Shown: positions 25,769 to 34,703, counted from the first letter of the stretch. The stretch: DNA of 64,000 nt from Kushneria indalinina DSM 14324 (GCF_003385845.1 NZ_QRDJ01000009.1:278510-342509), one strand, 5' to 3'. Translations and numbers: made by a program. The notes: generated by a model not told the origin, from the sequence alone.

Positions 25769-26817
25769 GTCCGATGCAGGATCACCTTCCCCGCATCCGA
25801 CATCGTCAGGGCCTGCATCTGGGGCTGATCGTACTGGCACTGGCGGTGCTGGTGCTGGCGATGGCACTGGCCGTGTCGATCGGCGAGATTCATATTCCGC
25901 TGGCCACGACCTTCAAGGCGCTGAGCAATGCGCTGGGTATGAGTGAGTACTCACTTGACCGCATTCATGAAAGCATCATCCGCGAGTATCGCCTCAGCAG
26001 GACGCTGGTGGCGGCCTGCTGCGGGGCCGGGTTGGCCCTGTGCGGCGCCATTTTGCAGGCGCTGTTGCGCAATCCGCTGGCCGAGCCCTACGTGCTGGGC
26101 ATCTCGGCGGGCGCCTCGACCGGGGCGGTGTGCATCATGGTGCTAGGCATCGGCGGCGGCGCGGTGGGTCTATCGCTTGGGGCCTTTCTGGGCGCGCTGG
26201 GCGCCTTCGCGGTCGTGCTGGCACTCTCCCGCGGCGCCTCGAGCAGCCCTAACCGCATTATTCTGGCCGGCGTTGCCGGCTCTCAGCTTTTTAACGCGCT
26301 GACGGCCTGGGTGATCAGCACCTCGGCGAGCGCCGAGCAGGTGCGCGGCATCATGTTCTGGCTTTTGGGCAATCTGGGCGGGGTGCGCTGGCCGGATGTC
26401 ACCCTGGCGCTGGCGGTCGTGCTGCCGGGCTTTGTGATCTGTCTGCTGTTTGCCCGGGCGCTGGACGCCTTTACCTTCGGTCAGGACGCCGCCGCCGCGC
26501 TGGGCATTCCGGTCGGCGCCGTGCGACTGATCCTGTTTGCCATCACGGCGCTGATGACCGCCACCATGGTCAGCATGGTCGGTGCCATCGGCTTTGTCGG
26601 GCTGGTGATTCCTCACGCCGCGCGCTTTATCGTTGGCACGGCACACGTGCGCCTGCTGCCGGCCTCACTTTTGATCGGGGCGATTTTCATGGTGCTGGCC
26701 GATATCGTCTCACGGGTGATCCTGCCGCATCAGAGCCTGCCCATTGGCGTGGTGACGGCGCTGGTGGGGGCACCAGTCTTTGCCATGATCCTGTATCGCG
26801 CCAGACCCCCGCTATGA
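25765..26817 (+). CDS. FecCD-family ABC transporter permease
   Basis: Inner-membrane permease of 350 residues with about 10 hydrophobic segments. Family motifs include RLSRTLVAACCGAGLALCGAILQ (core RLSRTLVAACCGAGLALCGA), NPLAEPYVLGISAGAS, and the ATPase-contacting VGAIGFVGLVIPHAARF near residue 273. It is coupled to the preceding binding-protein gene by an ATGA overlap. The ATPase gene begins 69 nt later, after a short spacer holding three imperfect copies of a CTTGCTTACCC-like sequence. It functions as a homodimer in the import complex. Confidence 0.93.
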   Translation: MSPMQDHLPRIRHRQGLHLGLIVLALAVLVLAMALAVSIGEIHIPLATTFKALSNALGMSEYSLDRIHESIIREYRLSRTLVAACCGAGLALCGAILQALLRNPLAEPYVLGISAGASTGAVCIMVLGIGGGAVGLSLGAFLGALGAFAVVLALSRGASSSPNRIILAGVAGSQLFNALTAWVISTSASAEQVRGIMFWLLGNLGGVRWPDVTLALAVVLPGFVICLLFARALDAFTFGQDAAAALGIPVGAVRLILFAITALMTATMVSMVGAIGFVGLVIPHAARFIVGTAHVRLLPASLLIGAIFMVLADIVSRVILPHQSLPIGVVTALVGAPVFAMILYRARPPL

Positions 26818-26886
26818 GCGAAGTGAAGACTTGCTTACCCAAAACCTGCTTACCCAGCACCACCTACTTGCCCGGGGAGGCATAAG

Positions 26887-27690
26887 ATGTCGATTCAGGC
26901 TCATGGGGTGAGCTGGTCCACGGCCGGCCGCCTGATTGTCGATAACGTCAGCCTTGCCATCACCCCCGGCGAGACCGTCGGACTGCTCGGCCCCAACGGC
27001 TCGGGGAAGTCGTCGCTGCTGCGGCTTTTGTGCGGTCTACGCCGCGTCACCGACGGGGTCGTAACCTTTGATGACGCGCCGCTTGCGCAGCTGAGTCGTC
27101 GGGAGGTGGCCCGGCGGCTGGCGCTGGTGGAGCAAAGTGCCACCACCGATGCCGATGTTACCGTTCTGGATGTGGTACGCCTTGGCCGCACGCCGTGGCG
27201 CTCGATGCTTGCCGGCTGGCGCGAGGAGGACAGCGCCGCCGTCGAGCAGGCACTTGCTCAGGTCGGCATGACCACAAGGCGCCATCAGAGCTGGCATACG
27301 CTCTCCGGCGGCGAGCGCCAGCGTGTCCACATCGCTCGGGCGCTCGCCCAGCGCCCGCAGGAACTGCTGCTCGACGAGCCCACCAACCATCTGGACATTC
27401 AGCACCAGCTGGAGATTCTTGCGCTGGTCCGGCGGCTGTCCACCACCTGCGTGATGGCACTGCACGATCTCAATCTGGCAGCCATGTTCTGTGATCAGCT
27501 GGTGCTTTTAAAGCAGGGCCGCGTGGCCGCTGCCGGCACGCCGGAGTCAGTACTGACGTCGCAGCGTATTTTCGAGGTTTATGGCGTGGACACCGTTATC
27601 GAGCGCTCGCCGCATCACGGCTGCCTGCACGTGCACTATCTGCCGCGCCAGGGCATGAGCACGCAGGCATCTCTCACACCATATGTCTGA
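26887..27690 (+). CDS. ABC transporter ATP-binding protein, Fe-siderophore/B12 type
   Basis: Cytoplasmic ATPase of 267 residues that drives the FecCD-type permease. Walker A is GPNGSGKSS (35-43), the ABC signature LSGGERQR (139-146), Walker B plus D-loop LLLDEPTNHLD (160-170), and the switch His in MALHDLN. This is the FepC/BtuD/HmuV group. GGGGAGG lies before the ATG. Its 3' end overlaps the convergent GntR gene by 17 nt, so the two transcripts are antisense at their ends. Confidence 0.94.
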   Translation: MSIQAHGVSWSTAGRLIVDNVSLAITPGETVGLLGPNGSGKSSLLRLLCGLRRVTDGVVTFDDAPLAQLSRREVARRLALVEQSATTDADVTVLDVVRLGRTPWRSMLAGWREEDSAAVEQALAQVGMTTRRHQSWHTLSGGERQRVHIARALAQRPQELLLDEPTNHLDIQHQLEILALVRRLSTTCVMALHDLNLAAMFCDQLVLLKQGRVAAAGTPESVLTSQRIFEVYGVDTVIERSPHHGCLHVHYLPRQGMSTQASLTPYV

Positions 27691-28348
27691 CCCGCCGCCA
27701 GGCATAGCCCAGGTGCTCTCCCAATGCGGTTACCAGCGCTTCGGTGTTGCGCTGCTCAAGTGCAGTCATGATGTGCTCATGCTCATCCACCGCCGCGGCC
27801 CACTTGTCGGCGCCCGAGTGGCCGATAAAGCGAATGCGCTTGAGCTTTGACTGCAGGGAGGCATGCATCTGTACCAGCGGTTCATTGTGGGACAGCGCCA
27901 CGATGGCCGTATGAATCTGTTGATTGGTCTTGTAATAGTCGAGTCGATTGCCTGCCTGATAGTAATCGACCATCTGATCGTGCAATTGACGTACCTCGGC
28001 CACCTCGTCATCAGTGGCCCGCTCGCAGGCCAGCCTTGCCGCCAGTTCCTCCAGCGAGCGAATCAACACCAGCATGTCCTCGATATCGCGGGCTGAAAAC
28101 TGACGCACGCGGGCTCCGCGCTGCGGCACCAGCTCCACCAGCCCTTCACTGGCCAGAAAACGAAGCGCCTCACGAAGCGGCGTGCGTGATACGCCCAGCG
28201 TTTCGCACAGCGGTCCTTCATAAATTCGCGCGCCCTGCTCCAGCTCGCCTTCAATAATCATGTCGCGCAGACGGCTGGTGATCGCATCGTGCAGCGAATG
28301 CCGGGAGATGGCTCCGGTCGTGTCACGTGCGCTCTGTGACTTCGTCAT
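27674..28348 (-). CDS. GntR family transcriptional regulator, FCD (FadR) subfamily
   Basis: Regulator of 224 residues. The winged helix spans about residues 17-85 with IYEGPLCETLGVSRTPLREALR as recognition region (core LCETLGVSRTPLREALR) and VELVPQRGARVRQF as wing. The all-helical FCD effector domain covers about 95-215. GAGGA precedes the ATG. It is divergent from the PdxA-TctCBA operon, and a perfect 16-bp palindrome of the type bound by FCD-GntR proteins sits in the gap. It probably represses the operon until the transported carboxylate or its product binds the FCD domain. Confidence 0.93.
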   Translation of the reverse strand: MTKSQSARDTTGAISRHSLHDAITSRLRDMIIEGELEQGARIYEGPLCETLGVSRTPLREALRFLASEGLVELVPQRGARVRQFSARDIEDMLVLIRSLEELAARLACERATDDEVAEVRQLHDQMVDYYQAGNRLDYYKTNQQIHTAIVALSHNEPLVQMHASLQSKLKRIRFIGHSGADKWAAAVDEHEHIMTALEQRNTEALVTALGEHLGYAWRRVRHMV

Positions 28349-28523
28349 TTCATATCCTCATTGCCCGGGGCTGCACCAGTGTGGCCCGGATCACTTCATG
28401 TCGCCTGGCAGAGTGTTCCCGCACGGGCGTGTTCTCTGGCCACTCGAAGCATCATTTCAGGGCGGCATGTAAAACGATCCAGGACTTATGGCCAGGATCA
28501 AAAGGGCCCATTCGGGACCATCG

Positions 28524-28540
28524 TATAATGTATACATTAT
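28524..28540 (+). promoter_or_regulatory. Perfect palindromic GntR-type operator overlapping a -10 box
   Basis: ATAATGTATACATTAT (28525-28540) is a perfect 16-bp palindrome with the TGTATACA core common to FCD-type GntR operators. A consensus -10 hexamer TATAAT (28524-28529) overlaps its left half in the direction of pdxA, so bound regulator would block RNA polymerase. No good -35 is visible. The site is 50 bp before the dehydrogenase start. Confidence 0.75.
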
Positions 28541-28589
28541 TTATTAAGGCGCAGGCTCATCGTCAAGCGGTACTTTCTGTTCACGACCG

Positions 28590-29639
28590 ATGAGAGATGA
28601 CATGACCCAGACTACTTCTTCCGGCGCAGACCGCCCCCTGATTGCCCTGGCCATGGGAGATCCTGCCGGTATCAGCCCGGAGCTGACGGCCCGCCTGGCT
28701 GCCGACCCGCAGGTCAATGCCGCCGCCAGACTGGTCATCATCGGGGATCGACGCGTATTTGATGAAGGCGCCCGTGCGGCAGGGCTTTCCCCCGAACTGG
28801 TCGACACCACTCTTGAGGCACTGAAAACCAGCGCACCGGATCAGGTCGCCTTTGTGGATCTTGGCCACCTGTCGCCTGAAGAGATCGAGCAGGGCGTTCC
28901 CTCGCTGGCCGGCGGCACGTTCTGCTCACGCAATTTCAACGAGGCGCTGGCGCTGGCCGGCGACGGCCACGTCGAAGCGGTCTGCTTTACGCCGTTCAAC
29001 AAGCAGGCGATGCGCTACGCCAACCCCGACTACGACGACGAGATTCGCTTTGTGGCTCGTGCCATCGGCTTCGAGGGCAAGGCACGTGAATTCAACATAC
29101 TGGACAACATCTGGAATGCGCGCGTGACCTCGCATATCCCGCTGGCAAAAGTGGCCGAATCGCTGAGTTCGGGCGCCATCCTCGAGGAGCTGGCCCTGAC
29201 CGATCAGTGTCTGCGCCAGTCGGGGATCGAGTCGCCGCGCATCGCGGTGGCGGGGCTTAACCCTCACGCCGGTGACGGCGGCAATTTCGGCAGCGAGGAA
29301 GAGGAGATCATTGCTCCCGCCGTTGAACAGGCCGCCGAACGCGGCATCGAGGCCGTCGGCCCCTTTCCTGCCGATACGGTCTTTTTGCGCGCGCCGCGCG
29401 AGGGCTATCACGCGGTGCTGACCATGTACCACGACCAGGGTCAGATCGCGATGAAACTGATGGGCTTTGACAGCGGCGTGACCATGCTGGGTGGCTTTCC
29501 GTTCCCGGTCTGTACGCCGGCTCACGGCACCGCCTATGACATTGCCGGTCGCGGTATCGCCGATATCGGCGCCTCACGTCAGGCCCTGCTGCTGGCTGCA
29601 AAAATGGCCTCACGCCTTCAGCAACAAGCGATCGCCTGA
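28590..29639 (+). CDS. PdxA family dehydrogenase (PdxA2-type)
   Basis: NAD-dependent, metal-requiring dehydrogenase of 349 residues related to 4-hydroxythreonine-4-phosphate dehydrogenase. Metal-binding histidines are in THIP-like SHIPLAKV, GLNPHAGDGG and MYHDQGQIAMK; AMGDPAGISPE is the N-terminal signature. Clustering with a GntR regulator and carboxylate transporter, away from pyridoxine genes, points to a catabolic paralogue. Known ones act on 4-phospho-threonate/erythronate or, as TphB, on a terephthalate cis-diol. No DUF1537 kinase or ring dioxygenase is adjacent, so neither role is supported. An in-frame ATG 12 nt downstream is an alternative start. Confidence 0.88.
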   Translation: MRDDMTQTTSSGADRPLIALAMGDPAGISPELTARLAADPQVNAAARLVIIGDRRVFDEGARAAGLSPELVDTTLEALKTSAPDQVAFVDLGHLSPEEIEQGVPSLAGGTFCSRNFNEALALAGDGHVEAVCFTPFNKQAMRYANPDYDDEIRFVARAIGFEGKAREFNILDNIWNARVTSHIPLAKVAESLSSGAILEELALTDQCLRQSGIESPRIAVAGLNPHAGDGGNFGSEEEEIIAPAVEQAAERGIEAVGPFPADTVFLRAPREGYHAVLTMYHDQGQIAMKLMGFDSGVTMLGGFPFPVCTPAHGTAYDIAGRGIADIGASRQALLLAAKMASRLQQQAIA

Positions 29640-29738
29640 AAGGGATCATTCACGTTTCAAGCACTGCGCTGTCCTGATCAGACCACGGCCGATACAGGCA
29701 GCGCCCGATAATGCAGTGACGCTCACCGGGAGAAGCAC

Positions 29739-30692
29739 ATGAAAGTTTCCGTACTGGCGGCCGGCATGGTCGCACTGGGTCTGGCAGCACATGGACAGGC
29801 CTCGGAATTCCCAAGCGATACGATCGAAGTGGTCACCCACTCCGGTGCCGGCGGCGGCACCGACCTGACGGCGCGTGCCATGATGCGCTCGGTTGAACCG
29901 CTGATGGACACCGACATGGTCATCGTCAACAAGCCCGGCGGCGCAGGTGATGCGTCACTGAAATATCTCGGTCAGCGCCCGGCAGATGGCTATACCGTGC
30001 TTACCTGGACCACCGGCCACGCCGTGCGTCAGGCCAAGAATGGCGAGACCGAGGCCACCGGACTGATCCCGATTGCCCGTGCCACCAACGACCCTCAGGT
30101 GCTGATGACCAAATGCGGCGCCTATGAAGACGCCGAATCGTTTATCGATGCCCAGAAGGACAAGGCGCTGCGCTATGGCGTGACCCATGTGGCCAACATT
30201 GACGATGTCTCTGCCTTCATGTTCGGCAGAGCGGCCGATATTGCCCAGCCCAATATCGTCTCCTTCAAGGGGGGTGGCGAGCTGCAGACCAACCTGGTCG
30301 GCGGCAATATCGACGTGGCGGTCATGAACTACGGCGAAGCCTCGTCACAGATCGAGGCCGGTACCATCTGCCCGATGGTGGTCATGTCCGACGAGCCGCT
30401 GGCAGAAGCCCCGGATGTGGCCACCACCGAGCAGCTGGGCATCGATGCCAATTACTCGACCGTGCGCGGTTTCGCGGTACGTGAGGGCACCCCCGACGCC
30501 GTGGTCGACAAACTGCGCGCCGTCATGATGGAAGGCATGCAGGGCGAGGCGTTCGGTAAATTCCTGACCAATACCATGGGGCTGGATCCGAAGACGTCCG
30601 TCGCCGGCGCTGACGCTTGGGGAGAACAAATGGACAGTTCCGTGGCCCGGATGAATCAGGCGCTGATCGAGCTGGGGTACATCAAGCCCTGA
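29739..30692 (+). CDS. Tripartite tricarboxylate transporter substrate-binding protein (TctC family)
   Basis: Periplasmic receptor of 317 residues for a TTT-family carboxylate importer. A signal peptide (VSVLAAGMVALGLAAHGQA) ends near residue 22. The mature protein begins FPSDTIEVVTHSGAGGGTD, close to the TctC/BugE pattern for carboxylate-group recognition. GGGAGA lies 7 nt before the ATG. It is 99 nt after the PdxA-type gene and upstream of TctB and TctA, so substrate uptake and first oxidation are co-regulated. The ligand is probably an organic acid with two carboxylate contacts; identity unknown. Confidence 0.92.
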   Translation: MKVSVLAAGMVALGLAAHGQASEFPSDTIEVVTHSGAGGGTDLTARAMMRSVEPLMDTDMVIVNKPGGAGDASLKYLGQRPADGYTVLTWTTGHAVRQAKNGETEATGLIPIARATNDPQVLMTKCGAYEDAESFIDAQKDKALRYGVTHVANIDDVSAFMFGRAADIAQPNIVSFKGGGELQTNLVGGNIDVAVMNYGEASSQIEAGTICPMVVMSDEPLAEAPDVATTEQLGIDANYSTVRGFAVREGTPDAVVDKLRAVMMEGMQGEAFGKFLTNTMGLDPKTSVAGADAWGEQMDSSVARMNQALIELGYIKP

Positions 30693-30781
30693 GGCATGCA
30701 GTAGATGACAGGCAGGAGGACAGGTGGTCGTGCCGATCACCTGTCCATTACTGACATCCCTTTCATGTGATCGAGGTCTTC

Positions 30782-31255
30782 ATGCGAAGCACCTTTACCC
30801 TGCGCGCTGCCATTCCGCTGGCGGTTGTCACGCTGGTGGCACTGCTGGCCGTGCTGCGCGCCTTCAGCTTTGACGAGGTGCCGGCCATTCTGGCACGCGG
30901 CATGCAGCCGGCCACCTTCCCACAGCTGGTCGCCGGTCTGGTCGTGGTACTGGCCGGGGTCGCCTTTTTGCAGGATCTACGTCGCCCGCCAGCGCCGCAA
31001 ACCGCACTGCCACGCATCTACTATCTCACCGTGCTTTTGATGGCGCTGTTTGCCGCCCTGCTGGTGCTCAATCTTTTTCTGGTTGCGCTGGTCGTTGTCA
31101 CGCCTGGAGCCGCCCTGATGTGGGGCGAACGTCGGCCGCTGATGCTGATCATCATGGCGCTGGCGCCTCTGGCGGCGATCGTGCTGTTCGATATGGTCTT
31201 CGAGGTTCGCTTCCCGCGCAGTCCGCTCATGAACCTTTATTATCAATGGAGCTGA
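30782..31255 (+). CDS. Tripartite tricarboxylate transporter small membrane subunit (TctB family)
   Basis: Small inner-membrane subunit of 157 residues with about four hydrophobic helices (for example LAVVTLVALLAVLRAF and LVAGLVVVLAGVAFLQDL). ATG 30782 is preferred because GAGG lies 5 nt upstream; an in-frame GTG five codons earlier is possible. Position between TctC and TctA and the FPQLVAGLVVVL segment, common in this poorly conserved family, support the call. It ends 3 nt before tctA. Confidence 0.87.
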   Translation: MRSTFTLRAAIPLAVVTLVALLAVLRAFSFDEVPAILARGMQPATFPQLVAGLVVVLAGVAFLQDLRRPPAPQTALPRIYYLTVLLMALFAALLVLNLFLVALVVVTPGAALMWGERRPLMLIIMALAPLAAIVLFDMVFEVRFPRSPLMNLYYQWS

Positions 31256-31258
31256 GCC

Positions 31259-32770
31259 ATGGACCTGATTCTCTCCGGATTTGGCGCGCTGGCCAATCCC
31301 GATCTGCTCATGCTGATCGTGATCACTACCCTGGTGGGGACCGTGATCGGCGTACTGCCGGGGCTCAGCGGCACCACCGGCGCGGCGCTGGTATTGCCCT
31401 TCACTCTGACCATGGACCCCATTTCGGCGGTCGTGGTGCTGGCCACCATTTATGGCTCTTCAACGTTTGCCGGCTGTATCACGGCAATACTGATCAATAC
31501 CCCCGGAACCTCCGCCTCGGCCACCACCTGCCTGGACGGCTATCCACTGGCCCGCAGGGGTGAAGCAGGCCGGGCCATCGGCATTGCAACACTGTCCTCA
31601 AGTTTCGGGGGCGTGATCAGCGTGCTCTTTCTGCTGTTTGCTGCCCCGCTGCTGGCAGGCATCGCCTATCAGTTTGGTCCGCCCGAGTACTTTGCGCTGA
31701 CCATCTTTGGGCTGTCGATGCTGGCCACCATCGGGGGCGGATCACCGGCCAAGAACCTGATCGCCGGTGCGATGGGCGTGCTGATCGCAACGGTCGGGGT
31801 CCATCTGGCCACGGGCATCGAACGCTACACCTTTAGCAGCGACGCGCTCTATGACGGCATCGGTTTCGTACCGGTCATGATCGGCCTGTTCGGCATTGCG
31901 GAATTTCTGCGCCAGTCCACCGAGCTGGGCCTCAAGCGCGAAGTCATCGGCATGAAGGCAACACGACTGCCGTGCTGGGCGGACATTCGACGCATCAGAA
32001 ATACCGTACTGCGTTCTACCGGCATCGGTACCTTTATCGGCGTACTGCCGGCCGAAGGCGCCACCATCGCCTCGATGATCAGTTACAACGAAGCGCGGCG
32101 CACCTCCAAAAACAGGGAGGAGTTCGGTCACGGATCCATCGAAGGGGTGGCGGCCTCCGAAGCGGCCAACAACTCGGCCGTTGGCGGCTCACTGGTTCCC
32201 ACTCTGGCGCTTGGCATTCCCGGCAGCCCTACCGCCGCCATCATTCTTGCCGGCCTGCTGGCCCAGGGCGTCCAGCCGGGGCCTACCCTTTTTACCGAGC
32301 AGACCAATCTTTTAAGCGCGCTTTTTGCCGCGCTGTTGCTGGGCAACATCCTGTTCATCGGCGTAGGGCTGGGAGGTGCGAAGATCTATGCCCGCATCAC
32401 TCAGATGCCGGTGCCGATCCTGTGGCCGCTGGTGTTCATGTTCTCGGTACTCGGCGCCTACGCCATTCGCCAGTCGGTGTTTGATATCTACATTACGCTG
32501 GCCTTCGGGCTGGTCGGCTTTCTGATGCAGCGCTACGGCTTTTCGGTGGTATCGCTGGCCATCGGCCTGGTACTGGGCGCCATGGTGGAACAGCGGCTGG
32601 ATCAGAGCGTGGCCATGTATGACGGCAACTGGCTGTTGATGTTCACCCGCCCCATTGCTCTGGCATTTTTTGCCCTGACGCTTCTGACCCTTTGTGCCCC
32701 GATGCTTGCCCGATGGCGACAGAAAAGAAAAGCCACCCGTAATGGCTCCGGTCAAGGCACGCGTTTTTAA
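31259..32770 (+). CDS. Tripartite tricarboxylate transporter large permease (TctA family)
   Basis: Large permease of 503 residues with 11-12 membrane segments. The family signature GVLPGLSGTTGAALVLPFT is near residue 32. A repeated motif GVLPAEGATIASMISYNEA and the GIPGSPTAAIILAGLLAQG region, the two re-entrant substrate motifs of TctA, lie in the second half. The gene begins 3 nt after tctB with GGAG upstream. It forms the Na+- or H+-coupled channel through which acid bound by TctC enters. The operon ends with an intrinsic terminator 31 nt later. Confidence 0.94.
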   Translation: MDLILSGFGALANPDLLMLIVITTLVGTVIGVLPGLSGTTGAALVLPFTLTMDPISAVVVLATIYGSSTFAGCITAILINTPGTSASATTCLDGYPLARRGEAGRAIGIATLSSSFGGVISVLFLLFAAPLLAGIAYQFGPPEYFALTIFGLSMLATIGGGSPAKNLIAGAMGVLIATVGVHLATGIERYTFSSDALYDGIGFVPVMIGLFGIAEFLRQSTELGLKREVIGMKATRLPCWADIRRIRNTVLRSTGIGTFIGVLPAEGATIASMISYNEARRTSKNREEFGHGSIEGVAASEAANNSAVGGSLVPTLALGIPGSPTAAIILAGLLAQGVQPGPTLFTEQTNLLSALFAALLLGNILFIGVGLGGAKIYARITQMPVPILWPLVFMFSVLGAYAIRQSVFDIYITLAFGLVGFLMQRYGFSVVSLAIGLVLGAMVEQRLDQSVAMYDGNWLLMFTRPIALAFFALTLLTLCAPMLARWRQKRKATRNGSGQGTRF

Positions 32771-32800
32771 GGCCTATCTGTCGATCACGCCCTTTCACCA

Positions 32801-32823
32801 CCCGACGCTTGCCGTCGGGTTTT
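32801..32823 (+). terminator. Rho-independent terminator after tctA-type gene
   Basis: Stem CCCGACG / CGTCGGG with a 5-nt loop CTTGC, followed by TTTT. It ends the pdxA-tctCBA transcript. The rest of the 302-bp gap to 33072 is comparatively A+T-rich and should hold the promoter of the following gene, but no clear -35/-10 pair is visible. Confidence 0.85.
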
Positions 32824-33072
32824 CATGTCTACACCACGGACGTCCTCACGAATCGATTCACGACAAACCACTCACCCGATAACAAACAAGGCAAATCACC
32901 TGCACGAGGCCCGCCCACCAGCTTTCCGGAACAGCTCTTCAGGCCATCTTAAGCCGAAGCCATGTTTTTTCCAGCAAGGTTATCGATAAAAGAAATACAT
33001 CCCATGACATCAACAAGAACCAACCAGCGAGGACGAAACCTTTCTCCTCCTGACATCAAGGGAGCGTGAGGC

Positions 33073-34074
33073 ATGAGGAGAGCATCGCTCGATAACAAGG
33101 AACAACCCGCAGAGCAGCAGCCGGGGACCACCGGGGTCAAATACCGGGCGCTGGTCCGCAAGGCGCGCAGGACCCTCACATCGCGTATCAACGACAGGTT
33201 GTATGTCACGTTTGTCTATCGGCGCGAGTTTGGCAGATTTCCGGATCTGACCCATCCGCAGACCTTCAATGAAAAGATCTGCCGCCGGCGTTTTGACCCC
33301 GAGCCGGTCTATACGATACTGAGCGACAAGTACGCGGTACGCGACTACGTGGCGGCCACCGTCGGTGACGAGTATCTGATTCCCTGCCATGGCCAGACCC
33401 GGGAAATGACGCCGGCCATCTACGGACAGCTGCCGGAAAGCTTTGTCATGAAGGGCAACCATGGTTCCGGATTCAACCTGCTGGTAAAGGACAAGCAGCA
33501 GTATCCGCTATGGCTGCTGGACAGCATCGGCCGGCACTGGCTGAATGCCGACTACTACGCCGTGAGCCGTGAATCGCACTACCGGGAGATCGAGCCCCGC
33601 CTGCTGTTTGAGGATCTGCTGCTGGATGAATACGGCCGGCCCCCCATGGACTTCAAGTTCTACTGTTTCCGACGCCCGGACCGACGCGACCCCGAAATCT
33701 ATATCGAGGTGGTGCAGGACCGCTTCACCGACTTTGCCGTCGATTACTATGACGTGAACTGGAATCTGGTCGAGGTGGTGAAGGACCGGTTCACCACCGG
33801 GCGGCGAATCCCGAAACCCAAACGGCTCGATGAGGCCATCGAGGTGGCCACAAGGCTTTCCGAAGGGTTCGACTTTGCCCGGGTGGATCTCTACCTGACC
33901 GATGGTCGCATCTATTTCGGTGAAATCACCTTTACCCCGACAGGCGGGCTCAAGAACTTCAAGACGCCCGCGCACGACCGGTGGTGGGGCCAGCTGATGC
34001 AGCCTCTGCGACAGCCCGGCAATTCATCCCCTTACCCTGAAACGATCGACATGCCCTGGCGTGAGGCCCGCTGA
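33073..34074 (+). CDS. TupA-like ATP-grasp protein
   Basis: Putative ATP-grasp amide or peptide ligase of 333 residues in the TupA-like family, usually found in capsule or teichuronopeptide gene clusters. Visible family features are HPQTFNEKICRRRF, LSDKYAVRDYV, SFVMKGNHGSG with ATP-contact lysine, and MDFKFYCFRR. EITFTPTGGLKNF carries the C-terminal acidic metal ligand (Glu in GEITF), preceded by FDFARVDLYL. Such proteins may add amino acids to surface glycans. Here it stands alone with no glycosyltransferases in the window, and its stop is only 5 nt from the convergent exporter gene. Function unproven. Confidence 0.8.
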   Translation: MRRASLDNKEQPAEQQPGTTGVKYRALVRKARRTLTSRINDRLYVTFVYRREFGRFPDLTHPQTFNEKICRRRFDPEPVYTILSDKYAVRDYVAATVGDEYLIPCHGQTREMTPAIYGQLPESFVMKGNHGSGFNLLVKDKQQYPLWLLDSIGRHWLNADYYAVSRESHYREIEPRLLFEDLLLDEYGRPPMDFKFYCFRRPDRRDPEIYIEVVQDRFTDFAVDYYDVNWNLVEVVKDRFTTGRRIPKPKRLDEAIEVATRLSEGFDFARVDLYLTDGRIYFGEITFTPTGGLKNFKTPAHDRWWGQLMQPLRQPGNSSPYPETIDMPWREAR

Positions 34075-34079
34075 GGGCA

Positions 34080-34703
34080 TCAGGCCCGCCAGGTGGCCAG
34101 CAGCCCGGCCACGAAGACAAAGAGGCCGCCAAAGAGGCGATTGAGCAGTCGCTGCTGGCGCGGTGAGCGCAGCCAGCGGGCGACCAGGGTGGCAAGCCCG
34201 GCAAAGCCGCACATCACCAGAATGTCGATACCGATCATGGTGATCCCCATGACGGTAAACTGTGTGACGCGCGACAGCGCCGGATCCAGAAACTGCGGCA
34301 GCAGCGCGATCATGAAAATCGTCGCCTTGGGGTTGGTCACGTTGACCAGCACGCTCTTCCAGAAACGACTCATCACCGGCTCGCGAGGGGTATCGTTTGA
34401 TGAGGCGTCGATATCCACCGCCGTCTCCCGCCACTTGCTGATGCCCAGATAGATCAGATAGGCCACCCCCACCCACTTGATCAGCATGAAGGCCAGCTCC
34501 GAGGAGGCCAGCAGCGCCCCAAGGCCCACCCCAACCACCAGAATCTGCACGCCCAGCCCCACCTGCAGCCCGAGAATCGCCGGCAGGGTCCGTTTGAGGC
34601 CATAGCGCAGGCCATTGGACATGGTATTGATGGCGCCTGCGCCGGGCGTGATGCTGATCAAGAGCGAGGCGGCCAGAAAGGCCCAGAAGAGTTCGGGAGA
34701 CAT
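34080..34703 (-). CDS. LysE/RhtB family amino acid exporter
   Basis: Inner-membrane exporter of 207 residues, matching RhtB length. The N-terminus ISITPGAGAINTM carries the LysE/RhtB TM1 motif (TPGPxxxxV type), and NPKATIFMIALLPQFL is the second conserved block. About six hydrophobic helices. Start placed at the ATG that gives MSPELFWAFL, which aligns with known RhtB starts; an ATG six codons upstream is also possible. Likely exports homoserine, threonine or related amino acids. Single-gene unit, divergent from the aldose dehydrogenase. Confidence 0.9.
   Translation of the reverse strand: MSPELFWAFLAASLLISITPGAGAINTMSNGLRYGLKRTLPAILGLQVGLGVQILVVGVGLGALLASSELAFMLIKWVGVAYLIYLGISKWRETAVDIDASSNDTPREPVMSRFWKSVLVNVTNPKATIFMIALLPQFLDPALSRVTQFTVMGITMIGIDILVMCGFAGLATLVARWLRSPRQQRLLNRLFGGLFVFVAGLLATWRA

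Noticed and set aside
28521..28548. Resemblance of the palindrome to a dif recombination site
   Set aside because: It shares ATAATGTATA with dif, but the right arm does not match the XerD half and the spacing is off. The position before a GntR-controlled operon explains it better, and parS sites nearby argue against a terminus location.
32694..32882. Small plus-strand frame across the tctA end and terminator
   Set aside because: It overlaps the tctA 3' end and runs through the intrinsic terminator, with no RBS or recognisable protein feature.
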